40,170 bases of DNA from Phaeobacter gallaeciensis DSM 26640. Lineage in GTDB: Bacteria > Pseudomonadota > Alphaproteobacteria > Rhodobacterales > Rhodobacteraceae. The notes beneath the pieces were generated by a model that saw only the letters and a program-made list of their open reading frames with translations, did no database searches and was not told the DNA's origin. A program made the position numbers and the translations under genes. The stretch is from positions 1-40,170 of the forward strand of contig NC_023143.1 in NCBI RefSeq assembly GCF_000511385.1. Reading direction: 5' to 3'. Of the stretch, positions 6,964-16,605 are shown piece by piece (position 1 is the first letter of the stretch; each line of letters opens with the position of its first letter).

Positions 6964-7193
6964 GGATCTTTGTCCTCCTGTGGAACTCTCGCGGCGGCAC
7001 GAACCAGCTGCATCAACAACCGACCAACCGCGTTTGCCTCAACCCCCAGCGCCAAGAGGCCGGGAACCAGATAGGCCCAAAGCGGCGGATCTTTGGCCAT
7101 GATGTTGAAAGCGAAATCTGCGATGAAAAGAGCGATGATCGAGACAATCGAAACCGCCCGTATCCAATTGAATTTGTGGTGCAGCTCAGCCAT
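6960..7193 (-). CDS. Holin-like membrane protein (two TM segments)
   Basis: This 77-aa protein has two hydrophobic segments (about residues 13-32 and 38-56) and a charged C-terminal tail ending EDKDP. Its stop overlaps the endolysin ATG by 4 bp (ATGA), so the two are translationally coupled. Size, topology and position make it the best holin candidate, but two other small membrane proteins precede it and one of those could be the true holin. Confidence 0.7.
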   Translation of the reverse strand: MAELHHKFNWIRAVSIVSIIALFIADFAFNIMAKDPPLWAYLVPGLLALGVEANAVGRLLMQLVRAAARVPQEDKDP

Positions 7194-7371
7194 GGCCGCT
7201 CCACCGAATAAGCACCCAGACCAGCAGGAAGATCGCGCTACCTGCGAGACTGCTGGGGGCCATGGCCACGGCCAGAACCATCGGGACGGAAGCGTGATAG
7301 AGATCTTGCCGAATGCGAGGGTTTTTCAGAAACTGGGGCAGCGCCTGTTTTGCGAAACGATGAACAGACAA
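7186..7371 (-). CDS. Small membrane protein of the lysis cassette
   Basis: This 61-aa protein has a basic N-terminus and one, perhaps two, hydrophobic stretches (about residues 28-56). It overlaps the next gene by 8 bp. It is probably a holin partner or antiholin by position; no family is recognised. The compact overlaps on both sides support it being a real gene. Confidence 0.6.
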   Translation of the reverse strand: MSVHRFAKQALPQFLKNPRIRQDLYHASVPMVLAVAMAPSSLAGSAIFLLVWVLIRWSGHG

Positions 7372-7375
7372 GGGT

Positions 7376-7654
7376 TCATCCTTTCTGCATCAAGCGATGA
7401 TTGTGCAGCGCAACAGCGCCCGTCATGACCGCTACAGCCCAAATGGGAAGCGTCGCGCCCTCAGACCACAGCCAATAGACCAGGGCTGAGGCGACCAGTG
7501 CCTTAACCGTCAGGCCACCATTGACGCCCAGACGGTCGAACAGAACCCGCATAAACGGATTGGCCTCCCGTTTGCCGGGACGGGCAAGCGCGCGTTTGGT
7601 GGTGATGACATCGCCCAATTGGGCCAGAACGAACACGATGATTGCAATTGTCAT
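7376..7654 (-). CDS. DUF5658-like membrane protein
   Basis: This 92-aa protein has an N-terminal hydrophobic segment, then LGDVITTKRAL...GKREANPFMRVLFDRLG, a pattern I associate with DUF5658-type membrane proteins, and two more hydrophobic segments (about 48-64 and 69-84). It is the first gene of the lysis cassette. It may assist lysis or envelope attachment; the biochemical role is unknown. The gene ends 4 bp before the next one. Confidence 0.65.
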   Translation of the reverse strand: MTIAIIVFVLAQLGDVITTKRALARPGKREANPFMRVLFDRLGVNGGLTVKALVASALVYWLWSEGATLPIWAVAVMTGAVALHNHRLMQKG

Positions 7655-7707
7655 TGCAGCTATCCTTCATTGCTTTGTGAGGGGGGTGTGCCGTGCAGGC
7701 AGATGCC

Positions 7708-7725
7708 GCGCGCCTGTTGGCGCGC
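7708..7725. other. GC hairpin between tail and lysis genes
   Basis: A perfect 7-bp stem (GCGCGCC) has a 4-nt loop in the 159-bp gap between the small tail gene at 7814 and the lysis cassette. In the late-operon direction no T-run follows, so it is at best a processing or attenuation element. No gene is seen in the gap. Confidence 0.35.
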
Positions 7726-7813
7726 AGCAGTTTTGGCGCGGGTCCAAGAGGGCCAGCGCGTGCGGTGTCAGATTTTCAGGAAAAGTGGGGCGGCGTCAGA
7801 ACAACGCCCGGTG

Positions 7814-8230
7814 TCAGGCGAGGATTTCAGGAACGCGATTGGCGTCGATCAACCCTTCACTGACGAAATAGCCCAGGCTGGCTGTGACGTCCTCCGCATC
7901 GAGATGCACGTTTTCGATCAGATCCAGCATGGCAAGCCAGTCTTCAACCACCGGATCGGTCTTACCTGCGGTGCGAATGCCGACGCGTTCAGCAGTGGTG
8001 AGGCGCTGAAAGAACACCAGTTTCGGCAGGACGCGCGGTGCGACCGGCACAACCGGATCAGGGGCGGCGGTTTCGGGCCAAGCGAATGACTGACCGTCCT
8101 GTGTCGTCATCCCCTCTTTCACGCTGCTGATCACCTCGGTGTAGCCACCATGCAGGGCGGGGTGAATAACGCCGTCCAGATGGTCAAGCACCTGAACAAC
8201 CGTGCCATTGGCGATTTTTGCATAGGCCAT
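7814..8230 (-). CDS. Tail-fibre-associated hypothetical protein
   Basis: This 138-aa soluble protein is rich in V, D and P, with no motif that I recognise with certainty. It lies directly after the glycine-rich fibre gene, where many siphoviruses keep a fibre chaperone or a minor structural protein. The opening MAYAKIANGTVVQVLD is a style seen in small phage tail-associated proteins. The role is inferred from position only. Confidence 0.65.
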   Translation of the reverse strand: MAYAKIANGTVVQVLDHLDGVIHPALHGGYTEVISSVKEGMTTQDGQSFAWPETAAPDPVVPVAPRVLPKLVFFQRLTTAERVGIRTAGKTDPVVEDWLAMLDLIENVHLDAEDVTASLGYFVSEGLIDANRVPEILA

Positions 8231-8240
8231 GAGAGCCTCC

Positions 8241-9377
8241 TTAGTGAATGAGTGCGAATTGCAGGATGATCAGGCCGTCGCCGCCCCAACCGTAGCCCTG
8301 ATCCGAGCCGTAGTTGAAACCGGTCGCGCCACCGCCCCCAGCGTTACCGCCGTGGCCAGGAATGCAGTATTGACCAGCGCCGCCGCCGCCGCCAAGAAGA
8401 CCGCCGGTTCCGGCTAAGATAAGGTCTCCGCCGGTTCCGGAGCCATGAGCATAAACCGACCCTCCGCCAGCGCCCGCAGAGCCGTTACCCGCGTTGGCCC
8501 CCGCATGCGAACTTGAATGATAGCAGCGCGCGCCACCACCGCCACCGCCACCGCCGAGCAAAACTCGGTTTGGCTCCAGTATAGCTGTGCCGTCACCGTT
8601 TCCGGCAGGTGTCATGGCCTGAGTGCTGTTGCTATAGGAGTAAGCTGTTCCCCCCTGGCCGCCTGGGCCGATCAAACCAGCCCCACCAGTCCCGCCGTGC
8701 GCTTTATAAGTTGAAGATTGCGTCCCGCTGCAGCCCGGTCCTGCCGTGCCTGAGCCTCCGGCAGAACTTGACGATACTTCAGGCTTGATACCGTTGTAGT
8801 GAATAGAAGCACCGGAGCCGCCACTAGAGACAATGCCATCTCCGCCGCTGTATCCATCGGTCATGCCTCCCGGTGCTGGTGCACTACCGCCACCGCCACC
8901 ACCGCCGCTTGACGATGACATCGCTCCATCCCCGCCGGAGCCGCCACGCCGGTTGATATCACCACCAACGCCCATACCACCGGCAGAGAAGGCGGCAAGG
9001 CCAAGATTGTCCGCGTCATTATTGCCGGAGTTTCCACCGGTCGCGGACAGCAGCGCTCCGAAGGACGATGTGCCACCAATACCAGTCGAAGTCTGGGCAC
9101 CGAGGCCGATAGTCAGCGAAACAGCCGCGCCAATCGTCAGAGCGGAGAGCGGGATCTCGGACAATGCAAGACCGCCAGCAGCGCCTCCAAATCCGTTACC
9201 TGTGCCACCGGCGGTTCCGCCAGCACCACCAGCCCCATAAACATGCGCCCGGATTGGCACGCCGGGGTCAATGTTTTCAGGCACGATCCAGTCGAATACA
9301 CCGGCCTTGTTGAAGATCGCGATTTCGTTAAAGCGACCAGTGCGGGCGCTTTGCGCCCCTGTGATAATACGTCCCAA
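8241..9377 (-). CDS. Glycine-rich tail fibre / receptor-binding protein
   Basis: This 378-aa protein has about 45 ordinary N-terminal residues (probable virion anchor) followed by a very long stretch dominated by Gly with Ala, Ser and Thr (for example GGGGGGG runs near residue 275). It resembles the polyglycine-rich adhesin tips of other phages, which carry receptor specificity in loops between glycine sandwiches. The repeated codons make the DNA GC-rich and repetitive, which is a likely site for recombination and host-range change. The role is inferred. Confidence 0.75.
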   Translation of the reverse strand: MGRIITGAQSARTGRFNEIAIFNKAGVFDWIVPENIDPGVPIRAHVYGAGGAGGTAGGTGNGFGGAAGGLALSEIPLSALTIGAAVSLTIGLGAQTSTGIGGTSSFGALLSATGGNSGNNDADNLGLAAFSAGGMGVGGDINRRGGSGGDGAMSSSSGGGGGGGSAPAPGGMTDGYSGGDGIVSSGGSGASIHYNGIKPEVSSSSAGGSGTAGPGCSGTQSSTYKAHGGTGGAGLIGPGGQGGTAYSYSNSTQAMTPAGNGDGTAILEPNRVLLGGGGGGGGARCYHSSSHAGANAGNGSAGAGGGSVYAHGSGTGGDLILAGTGGLLGGGGGAGQYCIPGHGGNAGGGGATGFNYGSDQGYGWGGDGLIILQFALIH

Positions 9378-9401
9378 TGTTCGTTCTCCTAAGATTTTGG
9401 G

Positions 9402-9710
9402 TTACGCCAGAGCCTCAAGGCCCCAGGCGAATGCGTTGATAGCCGCTGTATCGCTGAAGGCGGACACGGCCATATTTTCGGGCAGGATCACGCCGCTACG
9501 CTCCAACAGCGCCCCTTTGTCCAAGGTCGCCATGTCGAAGATATCGGCGTCGGTCGGCGCGACATTTGCCGCGTGGATGTAGAATTTGACGAGGGCGCGA
9601 TCTTGCGAGGTGTTCACAGCCGAGACGTTCAAGTTCAGCAGCTTGCCTGCCGGGGCCGCGATGATTTCGGGGGTGTTGACCCCATCAAGAGTGGTTTTTG
9701 CAAATGGCAT
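9402..9710 (-). CDS. Small structural-type hypothetical protein
   Basis: This 102-aa protein is mostly beta-like (LLNLNVSAVNTSQDRALVKFYIHAA), with no membrane segment. It lies within the fibre block between two other small genes and the glycine-rich fibre. It could be a fibre capping or baseplate-associated protein. No family is recognised; it is kept as real because it is in a tight operon. Confidence 0.65.
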   Translation of the reverse strand: MPFAKTTLDGVNTPEIIAAPAGKLLNLNVSAVNTSQDRALVKFYIHAANVAPTDADIFDMATLDKGALLERSGVILPENMAVSAFSDTAAINAFAWGLEALA

Positions 9711-9725
9711 AGGGATTTCCTTCCT

Positions 9726-10025
9726 TTACTGAGAGGCCACAAACAGGCCGAAAAACTGGGTGGATTTGAGAGCGGTATTTTGGAACTCCAAAGCCGCTTG
9801 GCGGACGTCGTCTTTCACAGCGACGATTGCGGCAATGGCCTCGGCCTGCGCTTGCGAAAGCTGCATCTTGGCCTCTACACCTGCCGCCATGACTTCGGCG
9901 ATGGTGACCCGGCCACCGATGCGGTCCAGAGCCGTTGCCAGCATTGCAAGATCCTCCGGACCGGCACCGTTTGCCGCCGCTTCGATCTTTTGGTTGAGGG
10001 CCTGTGCGACCAGTTCAAGTGACAT
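9726..10025 (-). CDS. Small helical tail-block protein
   Basis: This 99-aa protein is almost entirely helical and alanine-rich (MSLELVAQALNQKIEAAANG), with no cysteine or membrane segment. A ribosome site (GGAGAC) precedes it. It lies directly after the collagen-like fibre, so it may be a fibre trimerisation or assembly factor. This is inference from composition and place only. Confidence 0.65.
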   Translation of the reverse strand: MSLELVAQALNQKIEAAANGAGPEDLAMLATALDRIGGRVTIAEVMAAGVEAKMQLSQAQAEAIAAIVAVKDDVRQAALEFQNTALKSTQFFGLFVASQ

Positions 10026-10037
10026 TTCAGGTCTCCT

Positions 10038-11180
10038 TTAGATGTCCAATTTCAAGAGGGCGCGCACCTTGTGCTGTTGCAAAAGGCGCACGATTTCAGC
10101 GTTGTCAGAGAGGACTTGCGCCGATTGAGTTGCAGAGGCGGCAGCGGCTTGTGCCTCGGCCCCTGCGGCTTCAGAAGCGATGCGGGCAGTCTCAGCGGCA
10201 GCGCGGTCGGCGCTGGCAGCGTCAGCCTGCGCGCGCGCCAATGAGACGGTCTGATCTGACAGAAAGTCGTGGTAGTCCTCCAAGGTGCCGACACCACCAC
10301 GGGACTGCCGCCAGACCTCAAAGACGCTTGGCCCGGTGAGGCCCGTATCGCCCTTGTTGCCCTGCACCCCTTGGATGCCCTGCACACCTTGCGGACCATC
10401 TGGACCAACCGGCCCCACCTCGCCCTGCGGGCCACGAGGGCCTTGAATACCCTGTTGTCCCACTGGCCCCTCAGGGCCGCGCAGGGGGCCTGCGTTGTCC
10501 CACTCGGCGTTGATATCGTCCCAGACCCAGATATCGCCCTGCACAGACCAGGCATCGCCAGCCGCACCTGATCCCGGCAGAGCCGCAACATCGGCCAGCG
10601 TGCCTTTGATGTTCAGACCGGCGCCGGTTTCGCCTTTATCACCCTGAACACCCTGTTCGCCTTGCTCACCTTGGATACCCTGTTCGCCCCGGATGCCCTG
10701 CTCGCCACGTTCCCCTTGCACCCCTTGCTCACCTTGGATGCCGCGCTCGCCCTGGACGCCTTGCGGCCCCTGAATCCCTTGTTCGCCGCGTATGGCCTGC
10801 AAGAAGTCATCCACCGTCCCTGCGTTGCCCTGATCAAGCCAGAGCTGATATGCAGTGGCGCTGAAGGTGGAAAACACCGTTTTCCATGTTGCCCGCGTTG
10901 CGTTCAGTTCTTCAATCAGCCGGTCAAAGTATCCAATCAGTCGGATACTGAGGCCATGCGTCGGGATAATGGCATAGCCCAATCCACCGCCTTGGCCCTC
11001 AATCGGTTCGACAAGACGCAGCTCAGTCGCGCTGACCACTGCGTCAATTTCGACCAATCCGGGCACGCCCTCGATCACTATCGCCCAGCCGGATTTTTGC
11101 TCGATCCAATTGGTGCCGGTGCCCTGAATGGTGTTGCTGCCCTGGGCGATTTCGACCGTGCCCGTGCGATACCACGTCAT
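10038..11180 (-). CDS. Collagen-like tail fibre protein
   Basis: This 380-aa structural fibre has a beta-like N-terminal head (1-125) for virion attachment. Two runs of Gly-X-Y triplets follow (about residues 130-190 and 228-285), rich in GEQ, GIQ, GVQ and GPQ, i.e. a phage-type collagen triple helix rich in Q and E and low in proline. The last 80 residues are an alanine-rich coiled coil that could seed trimerisation. The DNA repeat structure here comes from the triplets, not from a mobile element. Confidence 0.85.
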   Translation of the reverse strand: MTWYRTGTVEIAQGSNTIQGTGTNWIEQKSGWAIVIEGVPGLVEIDAVVSATELRLVEPIEGQGGGLGYAIIPTHGLSIRLIGYFDRLIEELNATRATWKTVFSTFSATAYQLWLDQGNAGTVDDFLQAIRGEQGIQGPQGVQGERGIQGEQGVQGERGEQGIRGEQGIQGEQGEQGVQGDKGETGAGLNIKGTLADVAALPGSGAAGDAWSVQGDIWVWDDINAEWDNAGPLRGPEGPVGQQGIQGPRGPQGEVGPVGPDGPQGVQGIQGVQGNKGDTGLTGPSVFEVWRQSRGGVGTLEDYHDFLSDQTVSLARAQADAASADRAAAETARIASEAAGAEAQAAAASATQSAQVLSDNAEIVRLLQQHKVRALLKLDI

Positions 11181-11181
11181 G

Positions 11182-11640
11182 CTATTGTCCTTTCTCGGGA
11201 GGTTGCGGCCATGTGACGTTTCCGACGTCGGTGATGGTGTCTGTCAGATCGCGCAGCGCCTTGCGGTATTTGCGCCAGGCACGCCGATATGCCCGACGTG
11301 ATCCCCAGACCCGCAAGTCAATCGGAACGTCGGGCATCTGCGTCCAGTCGGTTCCGGCCAACAGCTTGTCGCGCCGCCGCCGGATCGCGGCCATTTCAGC
11401 GGCCAGATCCACTGGCGGTGTGAAAGGCACCAACCGGCCCTGATCCACACGCACCCGTGAAAGATCCCGAAGAGAGGTCAATTCGGCTTCACCGGCGAGA
11501 TCCAGAGCAAGGGTTTTCTCCCCCGGCTCCAGCTGCCCCCCGATCGCTTCAGCGGGGCAGACAGTGATCTGCCTGATTTCGCCGGTGTCTTTGCAGTAGA
11601 TCGCAAAGCGCCTGGGCTTTTTGTGGCGGTTCTCGCTCAT
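11182..11640 (-). CDS. Probable tail fibre assembly chaperone
   Basis: This 152-aa protein has a central RRRRDKLLAGTDWTQMPDVP segment (about residues 87-106), the pattern R(D)xLLxxTDWTQxPD common to phage tail-assembly/fibre-assembly proteins. The C-terminus is basic with YRRAWRKYRKALRDL. Its ATG overlaps the stop of the tail-tip gene by 4 bp. It would help fold or attach the collagen-like fibre directly downstream. Function is from motif and position. Confidence 0.7.
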   Translation of the reverse strand: MSENRHKKPRRFAIYCKDTGEIRQITVCPAEAIGGQLEPGEKTLALDLAGEAELTSLRDLSRVRVDQGRLVPFTPPVDLAAEMAAIRRRRDKLLAGTDWTQMPDVPIDLRVWGSRRAYRRAWRKYRKALRDLTDTITDVGNVTWPQPPEKGQ

Positions 11641-14600
11641 CTCTGCCTCTGCAAAATGATCATGTCACACCGCCGGACCACCCGCCCCTCTGGATAGGCG
11701 GATATGTACCGGGTGATGCCAGGATTGATGGTTGTTGTGACGACTTCGGTGCCATCGGCGGCAGCGACCTCACCGCCGCCGGTGCTGCCGTCACCAACAG
11801 AGGACAGAAGGTTATTTTTCCCGCCGGCGGTTTGCTCTTTGTAGATCTTCACGCCCGCAAACAACGCAGCCGAACCGCCGTCATCCTGACAATCATAAAG
11901 CACCTGGATGATCAGCGTGATTGGCTCATCATGGGTGTTCCTGATCTGGATCCGCTTGTAGCCGGTGCCGCCCGTAGCCTCGTAAAAGGTGGTGGCGGCG
12001 TTTTCTGCGATCTGCCGGGTGTCAACCGCCTTGCCCTTGATGTGCAGCGTGTCAACGGCGAGGGCCTTGATCTTTGCGCTGGAGATAGACGCGTTTCGGA
12101 TCACCGCATCACGGATGTAGACCTTGCCGCCTGAAATCAGGAAAGGCGACAGAGCGCCCCCGCCTGAGCTGCTGGCCACAACAAAGCGGTCAGCCTGCAC
12201 CGTGAAGGTGGTGGAGACAGATCCGTTCAGCAATTCCGAGATCAGCCCGAAGCCGGTCACGACGCCGTTGTTGTTGACCTGGACGCCGTATGTGCCTTTG
12301 ACACCATCGACCGAGGATTGCACCTGATTAACGGTCGTGGTCAGGCTATCAAGGGTACTGGTGACCGAGGTTGTCGCCGCCGAAATGGCCGAGTTGGTCT
12401 CAGAGATGGTGTAATAGTCAGCGTTCAGCGTGGCGGAGACCCCCGCGATTTCACTTCGCAAAGATGTACGCGCTGCCGAGATCGCAGAATTGACCTGCGC
12501 GATCGTGTAATAGCTGGTCGACAGAGAGGCGGAGACGCCATTGATCTGAGCGGACAAGGTGGTTTGCAGCGCAGCCAGAGCTGCATCCTGCGTCGCAGCC
12601 GTGACATAGTTCTGCACAAGCTCAGCGCGGACCCCATCCACCTCCGAGGAAAGCGCCTCTGTCTTCTCAGTCACCTCCCCCTCAATTCGGGCGGCTTCCA
12701 AGAAACCGGAAACCCGGTTTTCCAGGTCCACCTGCGCCAACTTTTCCAGCGCGTAGGTCATGCTGCTTTCGATATCCGCGACGGCTGCAACAGCGGTTTC
12801 TGTAACAAAGTGCTCAATATCATCCGAGAAGTCGTCTGGAGTGATCCCCCTCGGGCGCGCGAAGATCCAATCAGTCAGCGGGCTTTCATATCCGCTATTG
12901 TCAACCGCAGCGACTTTGAAACGCTCCAAATCTCCGCGATAGGTGAAATGAGGATCTCTTGAGTGACCGATAACAGTTGTCTCATCACTTTCCTTCGATG
13001 CGCCGTAGAAACGGAACTTCTGGAAATCCGGCAGCGGATATTCATCCCCAGCTAAAGTGATACTATCCATGCCTTCAAAGGCAGCAAATCCAGTCGGTAC
13101 GATGTAGTCAAAATCGCGCGCACGGGCCTGTAGAGTACCGGCAGAGACGAAGCCTCTGGTTTGCCCCTTCTCATCAAGCGTTTGAACTTCGACAGCATAG
13201 TCTGCACCATCGACAAGATCACCGGTCAGGACAGTTTGGGTAGCTAACTGCGGTTCACCAAGCTGCCAGTTCGGGCTGTCCGCTCTACGCCACCGTAAAC
13301 GGACCTGCACTTTGCTGGTGTAACCCCTTTGGATAATATCAACGCCGATCCGTGGTAACAGCTCACCAGAGCGTCCTACGCGGGCGACCGCTGAGCCGGT
13401 CACAACCTGATAGACGATCGCAAGCGGCGGTCCATACCGATTGAAACCCTCCGTAATGACCGGGTCGTAAGGGGGGATCTCGCCTTGATCTGCCTCTAAA
13501 ACGACCGGAGAAGCAGGCACGGCAGTGATCAATGCGGCCTCGCTGTTATCAGGCTCGATGCCTGTGATGATCAACTCTTCTGTCCGCTCGGTCATGACCT
13601 GAATGGCCACCAGATCTCCAACTGCCAAGCTGCCCGCGACGAAACCCTGCTGTGACAGATCCCAGTTACGTCCTTCGATTTCAGACGTCACAATTAGGAA
13701 ATCATCGGACTGCGTGCGTATCGTCAATCGATATGCATCGGCTGGGAGGTCGAAATCGTCGTCAAGCTCGATTGACTGAACCAAGCCTGAGCCTTCAACG
13801 ACACGGGAAATTCGAGCGGCTCCGACACCGATTTTAGGAACATCATGAACGATTTGAACAGTATCGCCACGGGTAACTTTGATGTGCTCCCAGTCGGCAT
13901 AGAACTTGAACACTTCAGGGCGATGCTCTGCTACAGCCTGATAGTAGCGACCCAACTTCCAGGCATTACCCTGATCAGTGTCATCCTTTGTGACAACAAC
14001 GGCCGGCAGTTCGAGAGTTTCGAATTCCGTCGCAGTCGTGGCATTGTATCCGTCCGCGTAAACGGTGACCTCATCAAATTCCCAATCTAACCTTTCAGAA
14101 CGCACCTTGACCCGAAATCCGTGGATTTCGCGCGGGAAAGCGATACGGCTGGAGAAACCCCAACTGTTGCGCGGGGTGAATACCTGTCGGATCGGCGCAT
14201 CTGCAAAGTCGCGGATAATCGAATACCGAAAATCCGTTAGAGCGCGTCGAGCACGACCGGCTGAGCAGATAATGTCCAACATGTCCGAAACACGCTGCGC
14301 TGTATCGACAACATAGTCGCAGGTCCAATGAGGCTCTGTATCAGCCCAATGCTTCAAAGCTTGCAGCGCAATCCTACGGCTGGCGACGGGACGGCGAAGG
14401 TGCGGACCCATCAGTGCCCGCGCATAGATCCAAGCTGGATGACGGACTTTTTGCGGTGCAGACCATTCCTCACCATCCCAAACCGGTGCGAGCTGATGGA
14501 CGATTCCGTTCAAGCTATCAATCTGGCCGTTGAGCTGCTCACTGGCCCGGATCCGAAGTGCCACCTCAGAAATATTCGGGTGGCTCGGCAGGTTTCCTGT

Positions 14601-15761
14601 CCGAAACGACCGAACAGCAGAGAGATAGCTGGTTTCCACCACGTCATTGCGATCGGCGTTTGCGGTCAAACGGCGCACTTCGACCTCGTATTCACCGACA
14701 TCTGGGAGCGAGATCTCTTTGGAGAAACGAACGAGAGTGCGCTCAGCAGCCTCACACACGAGATCACCGGCATATGTCCAATCGAGAGTGCCCACCCGGC
14801 GATAGTTGAATGAAAAATCGACACGGCGCTTGCCCAGAGAGGTCGCCCCTCCGATGCTAGCGAGACCCTGGGGGAAAGTCACATCAAGGGAAACAGAGCT
14901 GCAGCGCTCTCGGGTGAACCGTGATACGGCCACATCGTGCAGCAACTCCACGCTTTCAGTGTCTTCAGCAACATCATCAGGATAAAGCTGCATGAGTTCG
15001 TCGCCCGATCGCCAAGCGGTAACCAGTGGAGCTAGGTCAGGCATTGCAGATCTAGTGAGCGTCTCATCCACATTGAGAAACTCGATTTCGACTTCCTCAA
15101 ATTCGGTGATGGGCGTGCTGCCAATGCGAAGATCTTCTAGCGAGACTGGCCCCCACCCGAATGCATATCGCCCGCGAAAGTAGATTTCACCATCAACAAC
15201 CTCGGTGAAGCCACGCACGGTTTTTGGTGGATGCATACGATGCCGCCCCAGCACCATAGGAAAAATCCCGTATGGATTATGAGCGTTCTGTGTACCGGTG
15301 ATCGCGTAGTTCGTATCAACTTGGCCCGGTGTAGAGTTGGAAACAACAGGCGCGACCAACGCGCTCACAATCAAACCACCGATAACGGTGATGGCAGCAG
15401 TGGCCAGAGCGTAACCAAGAGTACCAGCCGCGAGACCGAAGACAGACCCCGCAATAGTTGGCGCAGCCGCGCTCACAACTGCAGCAAGGATCGCGCCCAA
15501 AGCTGGCCCCTCTACATCCCAACTCACCTCTACACGGATGCCAGCCTTCGGGCGCACCTGCCCCCAGAACGTGAGCGGAACAATGGAGCTGCGACCGCCG
15601 AGAACCAATGTCACAACAGGTAAACCGAACCGATCTGGCAGATCCATTTTTTGGAGGATCTGGGACACGGTTTGGCCTTCGTGACAGGTGATGACTGTGA
15701 CATCGGTGGAGAGTGGGTGCGTCTGCGCTACCGCCTCAAATGTGAGATTGTTCTTCAACAA
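11637..15761 (-). CDS. Tail tip / host-specificity protein (lambda J-like)
   Basis: This is the large central tail-tip protein that ends the tail tube and contacts the host. Of its 1374 aa, residues 1-60 form a small N-terminal domain and 88-140 a hydrophobic glycine/alanine segment like that in lambda gpJ. The middle (about 150-950) holds beta-rich tail domains with fibronectin-like modules, and the C-terminal part (about 1030-1250) has long serine/threonine-rich coiled repeats (ALQTTLSAQINGVSASLS). Its start lies inside the end of the NlpC/P60 gene (26-bp overlap), as in lambda K-I-J clusters. The host-range determinant probably lies in the last third. Confidence 0.88.
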   Translation of the reverse strand: MLKNNLTFEAVAQTHPLSTDVTVITCHEGQTVSQILQKMDLPDRFGLPVVTLVLGGRSSIVPLTFWGQVRPKAGIRVEVSWDVEGPALGAILAAVVSAAAPTIAGSVFGLAAGTLGYALATAAITVIGGLIVSALVAPVVSNSTPGQVDTNYAITGTQNAHNPYGIFPMVLGRHRMHPPKTVRGFTEVVDGEIYFRGRYAFGWGPVSLEDLRIGSTPITEFEEVEIEFLNVDETLTRSAMPDLAPLVTAWRSGDELMQLYPDDVAEDTESVELLHDVAVSRFTRERCSSVSLDVTFPQGLASIGGATSLGKRRVDFSFNYRRVGTLDWTYAGDLVCEAAERTLVRFSKEISLPDVGEYEVEVRRLTANADRNDVVETSYLSAVRSFRTGNLPSHPNISEVALRIRASEQLNGQIDSLNGIVHQLAPVWDGEEWSAPQKVRHPAWIYARALMGPHLRRPVASRRIALQALKHWADTEPHWTCDYVVDTAQRVSDMLDIICSAGRARRALTDFRYSIIRDFADAPIRQVFTPRNSWGFSSRIAFPREIHGFRVKVRSERLDWEFDEVTVYADGYNATTATEFETLELPAVVVTKDDTDQGNAWKLGRYYQAVAEHRPEVFKFYADWEHIKVTRGDTVQIVHDVPKIGVGAARISRVVEGSGLVQSIELDDDFDLPADAYRLTIRTQSDDFLIVTSEIEGRNWDLSQQGFVAGSLAVGDLVAIQVMTERTEELIITGIEPDNSEAALITAVPASPVVLEADQGEIPPYDPVITEGFNRYGPPLAIVYQVVTGSAVARVGRSGELLPRIGVDIIQRGYTSKVQVRLRWRRADSPNWQLGEPQLATQTVLTGDLVDGADYAVEVQTLDEKGQTRGFVSAGTLQARARDFDYIVPTGFAAFEGMDSITLAGDEYPLPDFQKFRFYGASKESDETTVIGHSRDPHFTYRGDLERFKVAAVDNSGYESPLTDWIFARPRGITPDDFSDDIEHFVTETAVAAVADIESSMTYALEKLAQVDLENRVSGFLEAARIEGEVTEKTEALSSEVDGVRAELVQNYVTAATQDAALAALQTTLSAQINGVSASLSTSYYTIAQVNSAISAARTSLRSEIAGVSATLNADYYTISETNSAISAATTSVTSTLDSLTTTVNQVQSSVDGVKGTYGVQVNNNGVVTGFGLISELLNGSVSTTFTVQADRFVVASSSGGGALSPFLISGGKVYIRDAVIRNASISSAKIKALAVDTLHIKGKAVDTRQIAENAATTFYEATGGTGYKRIQIRNTHDEPITLIIQVLYDCQDDGGSAALFAGVKIYKEQTAGGKNNLLSSVGDGSTGGGEVAAADGTEVVTTTINPGITRYISAYPEGRVVRRCDMIILQRQR

Positions 15762-16131
15762 ACCTGTAAATTCCTTCTAACCGCCCGATCCAAGGTGAAC
15801 GGTTCCAGCATTCGAGGACCGAACCTGTGGCGTCCTCCTCGATGTGCAGCATGTCATTGGTGTCGATCGCGTATCCGACGTGCAAAAGCTGCCCACGCAC
15901 CCTGAACATCAGCGCATCGCCCTCTTGGGCGTGACTGACGCGGGTGAACAATGGCCGAAACTGATTGGCCGTTTGCTCCCTCGCCGCCTGCAACATCGTG
16001 CAGCGTGGGTCGGGTATGTTTCGAGCCATTCGGGCCTTCTGAAGGGCAAGCCAGAGGCCAAGGCAATCATACGTCTCTGGACCGCGCCCGAGTTTCTCAT
16101 AGCGCAGCCCAACCCAGTTACCTTGCCACAT
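15736..16131 (-). CDS. Tail-tip NlpC/P60 cysteine peptidase (lambda K-like)
   Basis: This 131-aa protein has ETYDCLGLWL (Cys23 as nucleophile) and LLHVGYAID (His84), the two NlpC/P60 signature motifs. It cleaves peptidoglycan cross-links during DNA entry and is needed for tail-tip assembly in related phages. It lies between the L-like and J-like tail proteins, the expected order. The JAB/MPN domain that lambda K also carries is absent. Confidence 0.85.
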   Translation of the reverse strand: MWQGNWVGLRYEKLGRGPETYDCLGLWLALQKARMARNIPDPRCTMLQAAREQTANQFRPLFTRVSHAQEGDALMFRVRGQLLHVGYAIDTNDMLHIEEDATGSVLECWNRSPWIGRLEGIYRFVEEQSHI

Positions 16132-16134
16132 CTT

Positions 16135-16605
16135 CTAAAATAGCCCAGGTGTGGTTGCTGGCGTCATGGTCAAGAAGCCGAATTGCTCATCGAGGATCGG
16201 CTCGACTGTCAGGCTTCCACTGAGTTGGGCAGCATCGTAGTCAGCCCCGACCATTTCGGTCTCGAACGGTCCCGCCTCAACAATGTCGGGCTGAGAGGCC
16301 AGAACATACACCACCTCGACCAGTACCTTGTTGCGCACTCCGCGCAGAAGACTGACCAAGCGCAAGTCGGTGTTGTCGATCGACCAGGACATGATCGGGG
16401 TTCCCTCCTCCACATCATCAGGAAGAGAGATCTCAAATGATGCAGGCGTGAAAACTTGTCCCTGATGCACGATGGGATTGTCATCCCGCACGATGCGAAC
16501 AGGCTCGATCCAGCTGGGGTGACTGAGCGTGATCAACGGAAGCAAAACTTCCGCCGTTTCCTGCGCGTTGGTGGCTGCAATGAAGCGCGGAGATGTAATT
16601 CTCAT
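16135..16605 (-). CDS. Minor tail protein (DUF1833 type, lambda L-like position)
   Basis: This 156-aa protein has a beta-rich sequence with ITLSHPSWIEPVRIVRD near the start, a pattern of the DUF1833 tail proteins found next to NlpC peptidases. Order and size match the lambda M-L-K tail-tip set. It ends 4 bp before the peptidase gene and overlaps the preceding gene by 4 bp. It probably forms part of the distal tail ring. Confidence 0.72.
   Translation of the reverse strand: MRITSPRFIAATNAQETAEVLLPLITLSHPSWIEPVRIVRDDNPIVHQGQVFTPASFEISLPDDVEEGTPIMSWSIDNTDLRLVSLLRGVRNKVLVEVVYVLASQPDIVEAGPFETEMVGADYDAAQLSGSLTVEPILDEQFGFLTMTPATTPGLF

Noticed and set aside
10600..10800. Tandem repeats that might be mistaken for a CRISPR or satellite array
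   Set aside because: The period follows Gly-X-Y codons of the collagen-like fibre; there are no conserved direct repeats with unique spacers.
12318..12962. Long plus-strand frame within the tail-tip gene
   Set aside because: It is opposite a clearly coding tail gene, and its composition is that of a reverse-strand shadow.
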